Of a DNA stretch of 60,010 nucleotides, positions 37,597 through 46,851 are shown in pieces. Below the pieces are notes generated by a model. The model was given only the letters and a program-made list of their open reading frames with translations, was not told where the DNA came from and did no database searches. The translations under genes and the position numbers were made by a program. Source of the stretch: Westiellopsis prolifica IICB1 (GTDB taxonomy: Bacteria; Cyanobacteriota; Cyanobacteriia; Cyanobacteriales; Nostocaceae). The stretch's first letter is position 1, and each line of letters starts with the position of its first letter. The stretch spans positions 420,865 through 480,874 of the forward strand of contig NZ_NAPS01000001.1 of NCBI RefSeq assembly GCF_004323185.1. The letters are read 5' to 3'.

Positions 37597-38379
37597 ATGA
37601 AAACTTCAACAAAGACACCTCAATGGCGGGTAGTAGCTGCATCAGTATGTGGCACAAGCCATGTTAAAAATAAGCAGCTGTGTCAGGACGCTCACCACTT
37701 TGTAATCTTGCCTGAGAATGTCTTGGTGGTGTCAGCAGCTGATGGCGCAGGTTCAGCGATTTTAGGGAAAGTTGGAGCAATGGTTGCAGCAGAAACAGCA
37801 GTAGCTACTATTTCTGCTCATCAGGAAGTTTCCCGGCGTACTTTAATTGATGATAGTTTTGTGCGATCGCTCCTAACTGACGCCATACTAGCCGCAAAAA
37901 AAGCAGTAGAAGCAGAAGCTGCTGCTTGTAATAAACAACCACAAGATTTAGCAAGCACCTTAATCGTTTTAGTCGCCACACCCGAAAATGTAGCAGTAGC
38001 TCAGATCGGCGATGGTGTAGCAGTTGCCAAAGATAGTCTGGGAAACCTGATTGCTTTAACTATGCCTGACAATGGTGAATACATGAATGAAACCACTTTT
38101 TTGGTTTCTCCCACTGCAATGGAAAAAGTACAGGTAAAACTGTGGCGTCAGTCGGTTGTCAACATTGGTGTTCTCACTGATGGATTGCAACTGCTGGCTA
38201 TGAATATGGCTGTAAGCGCACCTCACAAACCTTTCTTTCTTCCCTTATTCGATTTTGTCGCGAGTGCTGAGGACAAAATCATCGCCAAAGAGCAGCTAGT
38301 AAAGTTTTTACGTTCAGACAGGATTACCCAACGTACAGATGATGACTTAACGCTGGTTATAGCAGCATTAAGTAACTAA
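37597..38379 (+). CDS. PP2C-type serine/threonine phosphatase (triad member)
   Basis: A 260-residue PPM-family phosphatase. Metal-binding aspartates are in SAADGAGSAILG, AVAQIGDGVAV and IGVLTDGLQLLAM, with a further Asp in TQRTDDDLTLV at the end. The N-terminal GTSHVKNKQLCQDAHHF is typical of the family. It likely dephosphorylates the target or the kinase encoded next door. The ATG at 37597 is chosen; an in-frame start at 37579 would add six residues. Confidence 0.92.
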   Translation: MKTSTKTPQWRVVAASVCGTSHVKNKQLCQDAHHFVILPENVLVVSAADGAGSAILGKVGAMVAAETAVATISAHQEVSRRTLIDDSFVRSLLTDAILAAKKAVEAEAAACNKQPQDLASTLIVLVATPENVAVAQIGDGVAVAKDSLGNLIALTMPDNGEYMNETTFLVSPTAMEKVQVKLWRQSVVNIGVLTDGLQLLAMNMAVSAPHKPFFLPLFDFVASAEDKIIAKEQLVKFLRSDRITQRTDDDLTLVIAALSN

Positions 38380-38441
38380 CAAAATTAGCGATATTATTGC
38401 TATTTAAAATTACATACACCTTCCCTAACATTAAATATATC

Positions 38442-40622
38442 ATGCAGGTACTACGTTGTCTTCCCAACCAACAAATTTCTCACCTTAACCTCACTGTCAG
38501 TTTAGGACGTGGCGGTGAAGCTTGTATTTACACAGTGCCAACTGATGCAAGTGCAGTCGCCAAGGTTTATCACAAACCATCTGAGGTCCAGGCACGAAAG
38601 CTGGAAGTGATGCTCACTCACCCACCAGAAAACCCAACAGCCAGTCTGGGACACATTTCCATTGCTTGGCCAACAGAACTTTTGCGAGCAGCGGATGGTA
38701 GCGATCGCGTCGTTGGTTTTTTAATGCCTCGGATTCGGGGAATGCGTCCGATTATCGACTTTTACAACCCCAGAACCCGACGACAACACTGTCCGTTATT
38801 TAGCTATCAATATCTCCTCCGCACCGCTCGCAACTTAGCAGCAGCCTTTGCAGCTTTACACGCTAGTGGCTATTGTGTGGGTGACGTGAATGAGTCCAAT
38901 ATTCTGGTGAGCGACACCGCCTTAGTTACAGTCGTAGACACCGACTCATTCCAAGTACGTGATCCAGACAATAATTTTGTTTATCGTTGTCCGGTTGGAA
39001 AACCAGAATTTACCCCACCAGAACTACAGAACAAAACCTTTGCTAAGTGCGATCGCGCTGTACCTCACGACTTATTCGGTTTAGCAGTACTCATCTTCCA
39101 ACTTTTGATGGAAGGGACTCACCCCTTTTCTGGTATCTTCCAAGGTGCAGGTGAACCACCACCTTACGAAGCACGGATTGCAGCTGGTCATTTTACATAT
39201 AGCCAAAACCGCAGTGTACCTTATGTTCCTACTCCAATCGCTCCTCCTTGGAAAATTCTTCACCCCAGCTTGCAGGAACTATTTTTACGTTGTTTTGAAG
39301 ATGGTCATAGCAACCCTCTGTTGCGTCCTAGCGCTCAAAGTTGGGTATTAGCCTTAGCAGAAGCTGAAGATGCTTTAGTAAGTTGTAGCACTAACCCACA
39401 ACACCGTTACAGTAGCCATTTAGAAACTTGTCCCTGGTGCGAACGTAGTCTTCGATTAGGAGGACGCGATCCTTTCCCATCTCCACAGGTAATCGCGACT
39501 AGAGAACACCTCAAACCTCGTATCTCTACAAAAAGGCGTTCTACCCAAACTCGCCGTTTTCCACAACCCGCAACTGTTTCGTTCCAGCAAAATGGTTATT
39601 ACACTCCCATATCCCCACGCAAGGTAAGTACTTATAGACGTTCTAATCGAACTGGATTGTATTCTGTGATTTTTGCCTTGTTTGGTGTTGGTACATTCTT
39701 CTATTTAGACTTAACTAAAGACCTAACCAGTGGCTATTTACGCAAAGATTCTTTAGCTCAACAAAGTTTAATTGAATCTCGTGACCATAATCTGAAACTG
39801 AGTTTTGCAGATTACTACAAACAAGGTCATGCTGCTTACAAAGTCAAAAATTATGATCAAGCAATTGAGAACTTTACCTTTGCAATTAAGCAACAACCTG
39901 AAAACGCTAAAGCCTATGTAAATAGAGGCAATTCTCACTATAATCTCAAAGATTACGACGCTGCGATCGCTGACTATAATCAAGCAATAAAAATCAATCC
40001 CAAAGAAGTAAAAGCATTTGTCAATCGTGGCAACGTCTATTACATGCAAGCTGAATATAGCACTGACCAAGATAAAAACTATAATTTAGCTCTTGCTGAT
40101 TTCAATAACGCCCTGCGTTTAAACCCCAACGAAGTAGAAGCTTATATCAGAAGGGGTATTGTCCGTACTCAAATGGCTAAATATAGCGGAGATTCTCAGG
40201 TAGATTACCAACACGCGATCGCCGATTTCAATCAAGCCATCAATCTTAGTCCATCCAGAGCAGAAGCTCACTACCAATTAGGTCTAGTCCGCTATCAAAT
40301 TGCCCAATATAGCAGCAATTTTGACCAAGAATATACCAAAGCAATTGGTGATTTTAGCAGAGCATTGAACATTAATCCACGATTGTCAAAAGTCTACCTG
40401 AAGCGAGGAATTGTTTATCATGAACTTGCTCAGTATGGTGGTAACCAATCTCGCACCAATCAGAGTAAAGCAGTCAAAGATTTGCAAATGGCTGCTAAAA
40501 TTTCTCTTGAGCAAGATGACGAGGAAAGTTATCAACAAGCACTCAGCAGTATTTGCATAGTTGTGGAAAATAAATGTGACACTATGTTCCAAAATGCTAG
40601 CTTTTCGCAACAATCTCATTAA
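38442..40622 (+). CDS. Membrane-anchored Ser/Thr kinase with TPR repeats (triad member)
   Basis: A 726-residue protein. The N-terminal kinase (about 15-310) has the Gly-rich loop SLGRGGEACIY, the ATP lysine in AVAKVYHKP, a catalytic loop GDVNESNILV and the metal-binding DTDSF in place of DFG. A linker contains ETCPWCERSLRL, then a membrane helix (about 410-430; YSVIFALFGVGTFFYLDL), and the C-terminal half is TPR repeats (AIENFTFAIKQQPENAKAYV and similar, five or so). This is the kinase of the TerY-P triad. ATG at 38442 chosen; the frame continues to 38397. Confidence 0.9.
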   Translation: MQVLRCLPNQQISHLNLTVSLGRGGEACIYTVPTDASAVAKVYHKPSEVQARKLEVMLTHPPENPTASLGHISIAWPTELLRAADGSDRVVGFLMPRIRGMRPIIDFYNPRTRRQHCPLFSYQYLLRTARNLAAAFAALHASGYCVGDVNESNILVSDTALVTVVDTDSFQVRDPDNNFVYRCPVGKPEFTPPELQNKTFAKCDRAVPHDLFGLAVLIFQLLMEGTHPFSGIFQGAGEPPPYEARIAAGHFTYSQNRSVPYVPTPIAPPWKILHPSLQELFLRCFEDGHSNPLLRPSAQSWVLALAEAEDALVSCSTNPQHRYSSHLETCPWCERSLRLGGRDPFPSPQVIATREHLKPRISTKRRSTQTRRFPQPATVSFQQNGYYTPISPRKVSTYRRSNRTGLYSVIFALFGVGTFFYLDLTKDLTSGYLRKDSLAQQSLIESRDHNLKLSFADYYKQGHAAYKVKNYDQAIENFTFAIKQQPENAKAYVNRGNSHYNLKDYDAAIADYNQAIKINPKEVKAFVNRGNVYYMQAEYSTDQDKNYNLALADFNNALRLNPNEVEAYIRRGIVRTQMAKYSGDSQVDYQHAIADFNQAINLSPSRAEAHYQLGLVRYQIAQYSSNFDQEYTKAIGDFSRALNINPRLSKVYLKRGIVYHELAQYGGNQSRTNQSKAVKDLQMAAKISLEQDDEESYQQALSSICIVVENKCDTMFQNASFSQQSH

Positions 40623-41271
40623 GAACAACTTAAAATTTACGATCAAATAGCTGCCGATTTAATTTGGAAAGAGCAAACACTTTTCAACACAAACGGCAGC
40701 TATGATGTAAGCTAATAAGCTAATAAACTGTTCCACATATAACAGAGCATTTTCAACTACAAAAAACGCAACAGAGCGCAGAGTAAGACTCAAAAGAGTT
40801 TGATAGTTTTTATTAAAATTTTAAAATATGCAGGTTAGATGTGTCTTAGCTTATTAGTTAATACCCTAATTACCCATTACCGACTTTTATTGATCAGGAC
40901 TTACCCATGGGTAACGGAAAAACAAACCACAGAGAACGCACCAGGACACAGAGAAATAAGAGTTTGGGCGGTTTTTTTGCGTAAGTCCTATTGATAATAA
41001 TAGATATTTATTTTCACCGTTTTATGCTATGTATTTTTTGCTTTGATTGTTATTTGATTTAAAAAATTTATTCCTCTGATTGTTGCACTCTTTTCCATTT
41101 TTTTACACATATAAGCAGTTAATTTACCTGGTCTTTACACTGTTATAGAAAAATACGGTTAGATTGTATACTGAGAAAAATAGCAATAAACAGTGTTTTA
41201 TCATAGTGTCAAACGTTTGAATCTGCGTATCTATATAAATTCATCTACCTAAAACTTTTAGAGGCTATTGC
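40623..41271. other. Spacer before the HEP cluster
   Basis: About 650 bp. It holds inverted TAAGCTAATAAGCTAATAA (about 40709) and TTAGCTTATTAGTTAAT (about 40847), which may bound a degenerate element, and then copy 2 of the AGGACTTACGCA unit. The rest to 41271 is the rfbF promoter side. No gene or known regulatory box is recognised. Confidence 0.45.
40896..40989. mobile_element. AGGACTTACGCA miniature element, copy 2
   Basis: Left end AGGACTTAC at 40896-40904 and right end TGCGTAAGTCCT at 40978-40989. ATTGAT lies on both sides (one base from the left end), a possible target duplication. The interior differs from copies 1 and 3. Confidence 0.8.
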
Positions 41272-42045
41272 ATGAAAGCAGTGATTTTGGCTGGAGGACT
41301 AGGTACACGTATTAGCGAAGAAACCAGTGTCAAACCAAAGCCCATGGTGGAGATTGGTGGTAAGCCAATATTGTGGCACATTATGAAAACTTATTCCGCC
41401 CATGGAATTGATGATTTTATTATTTGTTGTGGTTATAAGGGATACGTAATCAAAGAATATTTTGCTAATTATTTTCTGCACATGTCAGACGTGACATTTG
41501 ATATGCGCTTTAACCAAATGAATGTACATTTAGGTAATGCTGAACCTTGGCGCGTCACTCTGGTTAACACAGGTGACAACACCATGACTGGTGGTAGATT
41601 AAAGCGAGTCAGAGAACATATCGGAAATGAAACTTTTTGCTTCACCTACGGTGATGGTGTCAGTAACGTAAATATCACCGAACTCATTAAATTTCACAAA
41701 GAGCAAAAGACTTTAGGTACACTCACTGCTGTGCAACCACCCGGACGATTTGGTGCAATTATTTTGGGAGGTGAACAAACCAAAATCAGCAGTTTTCATG
41801 AAAAACCTGAAGGAGATGGTGCTTGGATTAATGGCGGGTTTTTTGTCCTAGAACCAGAAGTCATCAACTTTATTACTGATGATTCTACTGTCTGGGAAAA
41901 AGAACCATTAGAAAAACTGGCTGGGATGGAACAGCTATCTGCTTTTAAACATGACGGTTTTTGGCAACCAATGGATACTCTCAGAGATAAAAATTATTTA
42001 GAAGATTTATGGAATAAGAACAAAGCGCCTTGGAAAGTATGGTAG
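41272..42045 (+). CDS. rfbF: Glucose-1-phosphate cytidylyltransferase
   Basis: A 257-residue nucleotidyltransferase that makes CDP-glucose from CTP and glucose-1-phosphate. The signature is [20 protein letters not shown] (about residues 7-26), with [14 protein letters not shown] following; [12 protein letters not shown] is the catalytic metal region, and ends [19 protein letters not shown]. It corresponds to the first gene of the HEP island of Anabaena. AGAGG is seven bases before the ATG. It presumably opens an operon of sugar-activation genes. Confidence 0.94.
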   Translation: MKAVILAGGLGTRISEETSVKPKPMVEIGGKPILWHIMKTYSAHGIDDFIICCGYKGYVIKEYFANYFLHMSDVTFDMRFNQMNVHLGNAEPWRVTLVNTGDNTMTGGRLKRVREHIGNETFCFTYGDGVSNVNITELIKFHKEQKTLGTLTAVQPPGRFGAIILGGEQTKISSFHEKPEGDGAWINGGFFVLEPEVINFITDDSTVWEKEPLEKLAGMEQLSAFKHDGFWQPMDTLRDKNYLEDLWNKNKAPWKVW

Positions 42046-42115
42046 GGAATCTCAAAACTACATTTATGAGAACCAATTCATAATTACTTAACTGGTGACA
42101 GGGGCAATAAAACCG

Positions 42116-43327
42116 ATGTACGATTTTGCAATTATAGGTGGAGGTATTGTTGGTCTTTCCACCGGTATGGCCTTAGGTAAAACCTATCCCAATGCGAAGA
42201 TTTTAGTTTTGGAGAAGGAAAGTCAATGGGCTTTTCATCAAACTGGCAATAATAGTGGTGTGATTCACTCTGGTATCTACTATAAGCCAGGGAGTTTCAA
42301 AGCTAAATTCTGCCGTGATGGTTGCCAATCAATGGTAGAATTTTGCCAAGAGCATGGGATTGATTACGAAGTTTGTGGTAAAGTAATAGTCGCTACCGAT
42401 GAAAGTGAATTACCACGCTTAGAAAGTCTGTATCAGCGTGGTTTGGACAACGGGATCAAAGTCAAGAGAATTACTTCAGAGGAAGTCAAAGAATTTGAAC
42501 CTCACGTTGCCAGTGTAGGTGGAATTTATGTATACTCGACAGGTATAGCTAATTATAAGCAAGTTTGTCTCAAGTATGCGGAGATAATTACCCAACAAGG
42601 CGGAGAATTACGACTCAACACAAAAGTTGAAAATATAGTTCCCAGTGGTAATCGTCAGGTATTAGAGACAAATAACGGGACTTTTGAAACTCGGTATGTA
42701 ATTAACTGTGCTGGTTTACATAGCGATCGCATTGCCAAATTAGGTAAAGTAGATCCCAAAGCAAAAATTGTACCTTTCCGGGGAGAGTATTACGAGCTAG
42801 TTCCAGAAAAACGTTCCCTCGTCAAAGGTCTGATTTATCCTGTTCCCAATCCCGATTTTCCTTTCTTAGGCGTTCATTTCACCCGGATGATTGATGGTAG
42901 TGTCCACGCTGGACCGAACGCTGTTTTAAGTCTGAAACGGGAAGGTTATAAAAAGACAGACTTTGACTTACGTGATTTTGCTGAAGTCATGACCTATCCT
43001 GGTTTTTGGAAGCTAGCAGCTAAACACGCAGACGAAGGAATCAAAGAAATAATTCGTTCCTTTAGTAAAGCAGCTTTTACCAAAAGCTTGCAAAAACTAA
43101 TTCCAGAAGTACAATCAGAAGATTTAATTCCTACCCATGCTGGGGTTCGCGCTCAAGCATTGATGAATGACGGTAAATTGGTGGATGACTTTTTAATTAT
43201 TCATGGTCAAAATACCGCTCATGTATGCAATGCACCTTCTCCAGCAGCAACTTCTTCGATTGAAATTGGTAAAGCAATAGTTGCTCAAATTCCCCAACCA
43301 CAGCATTTGCAAACCACAGTCGCCTAA
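42116..43327 (+). CDS. lhgO: L-2-hydroxyglutarate oxidase-like FAD enzyme
   Basis: A 403-residue FAD oxidoreductase of the LhgO/DAO family. The FAD-binding start is IIGGGIVGLSTGMALGKTYP; the family motif QTGNNSGVIHSGIYYKPGS (about residues 44-62) and a C-terminal PSPAATSSIEIGKAIV follow. LhgO oxidises L-2-hydroxyglutarate, but in this cluster it may act on a hydroxylated sugar acid or an intermediate of polysaccharide synthesis. The ATG at 42116 is chosen over an in-frame GTG at 42095. Homologues lie at this position in known HEP islands. Confidence 0.88.
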   Translation: MYDFAIIGGGIVGLSTGMALGKTYPNAKILVLEKESQWAFHQTGNNSGVIHSGIYYKPGSFKAKFCRDGCQSMVEFCQEHGIDYEVCGKVIVATDESELPRLESLYQRGLDNGIKVKRITSEEVKEFEPHVASVGGIYVYSTGIANYKQVCLKYAEIITQQGGELRLNTKVENIVPSGNRQVLETNNGTFETRYVINCAGLHSDRIAKLGKVDPKAKIVPFRGEYYELVPEKRSLVKGLIYPVPNPDFPFLGVHFTRMIDGSVHAGPNAVLSLKREGYKKTDFDLRDFAEVMTYPGFWKLAAKHADEGIKEIIRSFSKAAFTKSLQKLIPEVQSEDLIPTHAGVRAQALMNDGKLVDDFLIIHGQNTAHVCNAPSPAATSSIEIGKAIVAQIPQPQHLQTTVA

Positions 43328-43388
43328 TCACAAAATGATTGTTGGACTGAGTCGGGAATCAGAGTTCTAGATGTTCTGTTGCTTGAAA

Positions 43389-43458
43389 TGTCAAGCTAGT
43401 TTTGAAAGTTTGTAGTCAGCACCAACTGTGCTGAGATTTACTACAAACTTTCTTGACA
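43389..43458. promoter_or_regulatory. Long complex hairpin between lhgO and the epimerase gene
   Basis: TGTCAAG (43389-43395)/CTTGACA (43452-43458) encloses the 13-bp stem GAAAGTTTGTAGT (43404-43416)/ACTACAAACTTTC (43440-43452), which encloses CAGCAC/GTGCTG. It may be an attenuator, processing site or relic of a repeat. No T-run follows, so it is not a simple terminator. Confidence 0.6.
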
Positions 43459-43570
43459 AGCTGTGAACGAACATATTCGCTACTTCCAAAGCAGCGGTAA
43501 TAGTGTAATTTCTTCAATTTATTTGTAAACGAAATCAGAATTAATCTATCAACACAAAGGACTTTTAAAA

Positions 43571-44599
43571 ATGAAGATTCTGATCACAGGAACAGAAGGT
43601 TATCTTGGCTCGCTACTACCTCCTTTGTTGATTCAAAGAGGTCATGAAGTGATTGGTGTCGATACTGGGTTTTATAAAGTAGGTTGGTTATATAACGGTA
43701 CCGAATTCACAGCTAAAACCCTTAACAAAGACATTCGTCACATTACCCCAGAAGACTTGCAAGGTGTTGAAGCAGTAGTCCATATGGCGGAACTCTCTAA
43801 CGATCCTACTGGACAACTAGCACCTAATATTACATATGATATTAACCATAAAGGTTCAGTCCGTCTTGCCAAGCTAGCAAAAGAAGCAGGTGTACGTCGA
43901 TTTGTCTACATGTCTTCCTGTAGCGTTTACGGTATAGCAACTGAAGGAGACGTCACCGAAGAATCTCCTGTTAATCCTCAGACAGCTTACGCAGAATGTA
44001 AAACATTAGTAGAGCGAGATGTCAAACCACTTGCTGATGATGACTTCTCTCCTACCTTTATGCGAAATGCTACTGCTTTTGGCGCTTCTCCAAGAATGCG
44101 CTTTGATATTGTTTTAAATAACTTAGCAGGTTTAGCATGGACTACCAAAGAAATCAAAATGACTAGCGACGGTACACCTTGGCGTCCGTTAGTTCATGCA
44201 TTAGATATTTGTAAAGCAATTGTCTGCACTCTTGAAGCTCCTCGCGATATTGTACACAATCAAATTTTTAATGTCGGTGACACCGCCAATAATTATCGCG
44301 TGAAAGAAATTGCTGAAATCATTGCGGATACCTTCCCTGGGTGTCAATTAAGTTTTGGTCAACAAGGAGCAGATAACCGTAGTTATCGAGTCTCTTTTGA
44401 GAAAATTAATAGCATCTTACCCGGTTTTAAGTGTGATTGGAATGCACAACTAGGTGCTAAACAATTGTTTGATTTGTTTACCAAAATTGATATGACTGAG
44501 GAAGTCTTCTTATCTAGAGGTTTTACTCGCTTGAAGCAATTAGAATATTTGCTTCATACACATCAAATTGACAAAGACTTCTTCTGGGCTAAATATTAA
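43571..44599 (+). CDS. NAD-dependent epimerase/dehydratase
   Basis: A 342-residue extended short-chain dehydrogenase. NAD-binding GTEGYLGSLLPPLL (about residues 7-20), catalytic SSCSVYG with YAECK (Tyr-x-x-x-Lys), and substrate-side GASPRMRFDIVLNNL. It belongs to the sugar-nucleotide epimerase/4,6-dehydratase superfamily, probably acting on the CDP-sugar made by RfbF. Whether it is a 4,6-dehydratase or an epimerase cannot be decided. AAAGGA precedes the ATG. The gap to lhgO (243 bases) carries the hairpin. Confidence 0.9.
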   Translation: MKILITGTEGYLGSLLPPLLIQRGHEVIGVDTGFYKVGWLYNGTEFTAKTLNKDIRHITPEDLQGVEAVVHMAELSNDPTGQLAPNITYDINHKGSVRLAKLAKEAGVRRFVYMSSCSVYGIATEGDVTEESPVNPQTAYAECKTLVERDVKPLADDDFSPTFMRNATAFGASPRMRFDIVLNNLAGLAWTTKEIKMTSDGTPWRPLVHALDICKAIVCTLEAPRDIVHNQIFNVGDTANNYRVKEIAEIIADTFPGCQLSFGQQGADNRSYRVSFEKINSILPGFKCDWNAQLGAKQLFDLFTKIDMTEEVFLSRGFTRLKQLEYLLHTHQIDKDFFWAKY

Positions 44600-44762
44600 C
44601 TACATAATTTGGTTGGTAAAATAAACTTATTGCAGATTCAGAATTAATCAGCTTTCATGAATCTGCAATTTTGCCAATCCTTTTTTTGTAAAAATTTCCA
44701 ACTCGGTGTGTCTCTCAAGCATTAGATGGTAAATTATAAACTCATCGAAACAACAAGAAAAT

Positions 44763-45737
44763 ATGGATACACTACTGACAATTGCAATTCCTACTTATAA
44801 TCGTGGACATTTACTTGATAAACAACTGGCTTGGTTAGCCAAAGCAATTAATGGTTTTGAATCTGAATGTGAAATCATTGTTTCAGATAACTGTTCCACA
44901 GACAATACCCAAGAAATTATTCAGAAATGGTTGCCGAGTTTTCCAAAAACTAAGTTTCATGCTAATCGAAATCATGAAAATCTTGGTGTGATGAGGAACA
45001 TTGCTTATTGTATCAACACAGCAACAAGTAAATATATCTGGACAATAGGAGATGACGATCCTATACAGGAAAGAACACTAGGTTACGTAGTCCAAAACAT
45101 TAAAGAACATCCAGAATTATCATTATTAATTCTTAATTTTTCTTGTCGTCATGAACCGACTGGTAATTTAATTTATCCACGTTGCTATCAAGTTGAAAAT
45201 GAACAAGTCTGTTCTAACGGTAAGACTGTGTTTGAGCGCTGTATCCAAGAAAATCACTCTGGTGTTGGGTTTATGACTGCACAAGTCTATAAAACAGATT
45301 TGGTACAGCACGCTGTTAAAAAATGGTCAACGGGTGTGAAAAATATGGAGGCTCAAGTATTTTGGACTGCATACTGTGCTGCTAATGGAAGTGTAAAAAT
45401 TACCAAAGATACCTATGTTGAAAGTGCTTTTGGTAGTAGTTACTGGATGCGCGAACCAAAAACTCTTCTGAAAATGCAATATATTGATTTACCTTTGCTT
45501 TATGTAAAATTAATGGAAGCAGGATACTCGAATTTGTTCTGTCGAAAATTGGTTTTAAAGCATTTTATCAAAAATAATTGGAGAGTTTTTTTAGGAGCTT
45601 TAAGAAGATGGCCTGTTCTAGCAATGACTACAATTATTCCCTATTTAAGTTTAGTTAGCATCTCTGTTATAGAAGTTGTTATACCTGGTAGAGAAAAAGA
45701 AGTAGCGGTCATTAATGGCAATGAAGTTGAATCCTAA
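44763..45737 (+). CDS. Glycosyltransferase family 2 (HEP cluster)
   Basis: A 324-residue GT-A fold glycosyltransferase. AIPTYNRGHLLDKQL (about residues 7-21), IIVSDNCSTDNTQEII and the metal-binding GDDDP (about residues 97-101) identify family 2; FMTAQVYKTDL lies in the acceptor-side region. A weakly hydrophobic C-terminus may bind the membrane. It should add one sugar to the lipid-linked polysaccharide; donor and acceptor are unknown. Confidence 0.92.
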   Translation: MDTLLTIAIPTYNRGHLLDKQLAWLAKAINGFESECEIIVSDNCSTDNTQEIIQKWLPSFPKTKFHANRNHENLGVMRNIAYCINTATSKYIWTIGDDDPIQERTLGYVVQNIKEHPELSLLILNFSCRHEPTGNLIYPRCYQVENEQVCSNGKTVFERCIQENHSGVGFMTAQVYKTDLVQHAVKKWSTGVKNMEAQVFWTAYCAANGSVKITKDTYVESAFGSSYWMREPKTLLKMQYIDLPLLYVKLMEAGYSNLFCRKLVLKHFIKNNWRVFLGALRRWPVLAMTTIIPYLSLVSISVIEVVIPGREKEVAVINGNEVES

Positions 45738-46171
45738 ATCAAATGTATTACTCTTCCAATTAGCATATATAAGCTGAATCTAGTTATGTATTAACAATAA
45801 GTACGTGTATCTCACGCTATTAAAGAATTTCATATTTTGCTAATTTGCAAATTTATTTTCTTAAGCCTGATATTTCTAACTAAAAATATCAGGTATCCAC
45901 AAGAGATTATTTTAACTGAAAAGAACGAACAAGACTTTTAAAATATCATGACGGAAAAAAAATTAAATTTTAGAATCAAATCAGTATTTGAGTATGGAGT
46001 AATATGATTTAGACTAATTATGCTCAACAATTAACAAATTTATATAATCAGGTGCTGGAAACAGATATGATTATTTTTGAAAAACAAAATTGTATGTCAG
46101 TTAATAATAACTAATTTCCTGACGCCAAAAATTATTTCTCGCCCTAAAATATTGATTTCACGAGGTTAATC
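45738..46171. other. AT-rich gap inside the HEP cluster
   Basis: 434 bp without a convincing gene. It could hold an internal promoter for the rfbC-oxidoreductase pair. No repeat element is seen. Confidence 0.4.
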
Positions 46172-46723
46172 ATGATTTTCACAAAAACAGAACTAAAAGA
46201 CGCATACATTATTGATTTAGAAGAAAAGCACGATCATCGTGGTTTTTTTGCTCGTACTTTCTGCGCTAAAGAATTTGAAGCACATGGTTTAAAGCCAACT
46301 GTTGCTCAATGCAATCTTTCTTTTAATCATAAAAAAGGAACTTTGCGAGGAATGCATTATCAAGTTCCCCCAGCCGCAGAAACAAAATTAATTCGTTGTA
46401 CTCAAGGCGCTATCTATGACGTCATCATTGATATGCGTCCTGAATCTCCCACATTTTTACAACATTTTGGTGTAGAACTAAGCGCCGAAAATCATCGGGC
46501 TTTATATGTACCAGAAATGTTTGCTCATGGATATCAAGCACTCACTGATGGAGCAGAAGTTACATATCAAGTTGGTGAATTCTATACACCAGGTTATGAA
46601 AGAGGTCTGCGCTATGACGATCCTTTCTTTAACATCAAATGGCCTTTAGAAGTGACAGAAATTTCGGAAAAAGATTTGAATTGGCCTTTAATGTCAATGA
46701 TGAGTGTTGGTGGTTCTAAATAA
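46172..46723 (+). CDS. rfbC: dTDP-4-dehydrorhamnose 3,5-epimerase-like protein
   Basis: A 183-residue RmlC/RfbC-type cupin that inverts C3 and C5 of a 4-keto sugar nucleotide. It keeps the catalytic GTLRGMHYQVPP (His), TKLIRCTQGAIYDVIIDMRP, FAHGYQALTDGA and the Tyr-Glu of TPGYERGLRYDDP. It could act on a CDP- or dTDP-4-keto hexose made by neighbours. GAGG is six bases before the ATG. Corresponds in position to the RfbC homologue of the Anabaena HEP island. Confidence 0.93.
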   Translation: MIFTKTELKDAYIIDLEEKHDHRGFFARTFCAKEFEAHGLKPTVAQCNLSFNHKKGTLRGMHYQVPPAAETKLIRCTQGAIYDVIIDMRPESPTFLQHFGVELSAENHRALYVPEMFAHGYQALTDGAEVTYQVGEFYTPGYERGLRYDDPFFNIKWPLEVTEISEKDLNWPLMSMMSVGGSK

Positions 46724-46851
46724 CGAAAATTTAGATTTTGGTGTGGATTAAAGGTGGGAGAAAAATAAATTTTTATCTATCGACCACCGATACACACAGC
46801 ATAGAATTCCCGTATGTATTTATAAAGATAAAAAACAGGAGTTGTAGGTAA

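Noticed and set aside
42116-43327. Glycerol-3-phosphate dehydrogenase
   Set aside because: The fold is shared, but the QTGNNSGVIHSGIYY motif fits LhgO-type oxidases better.
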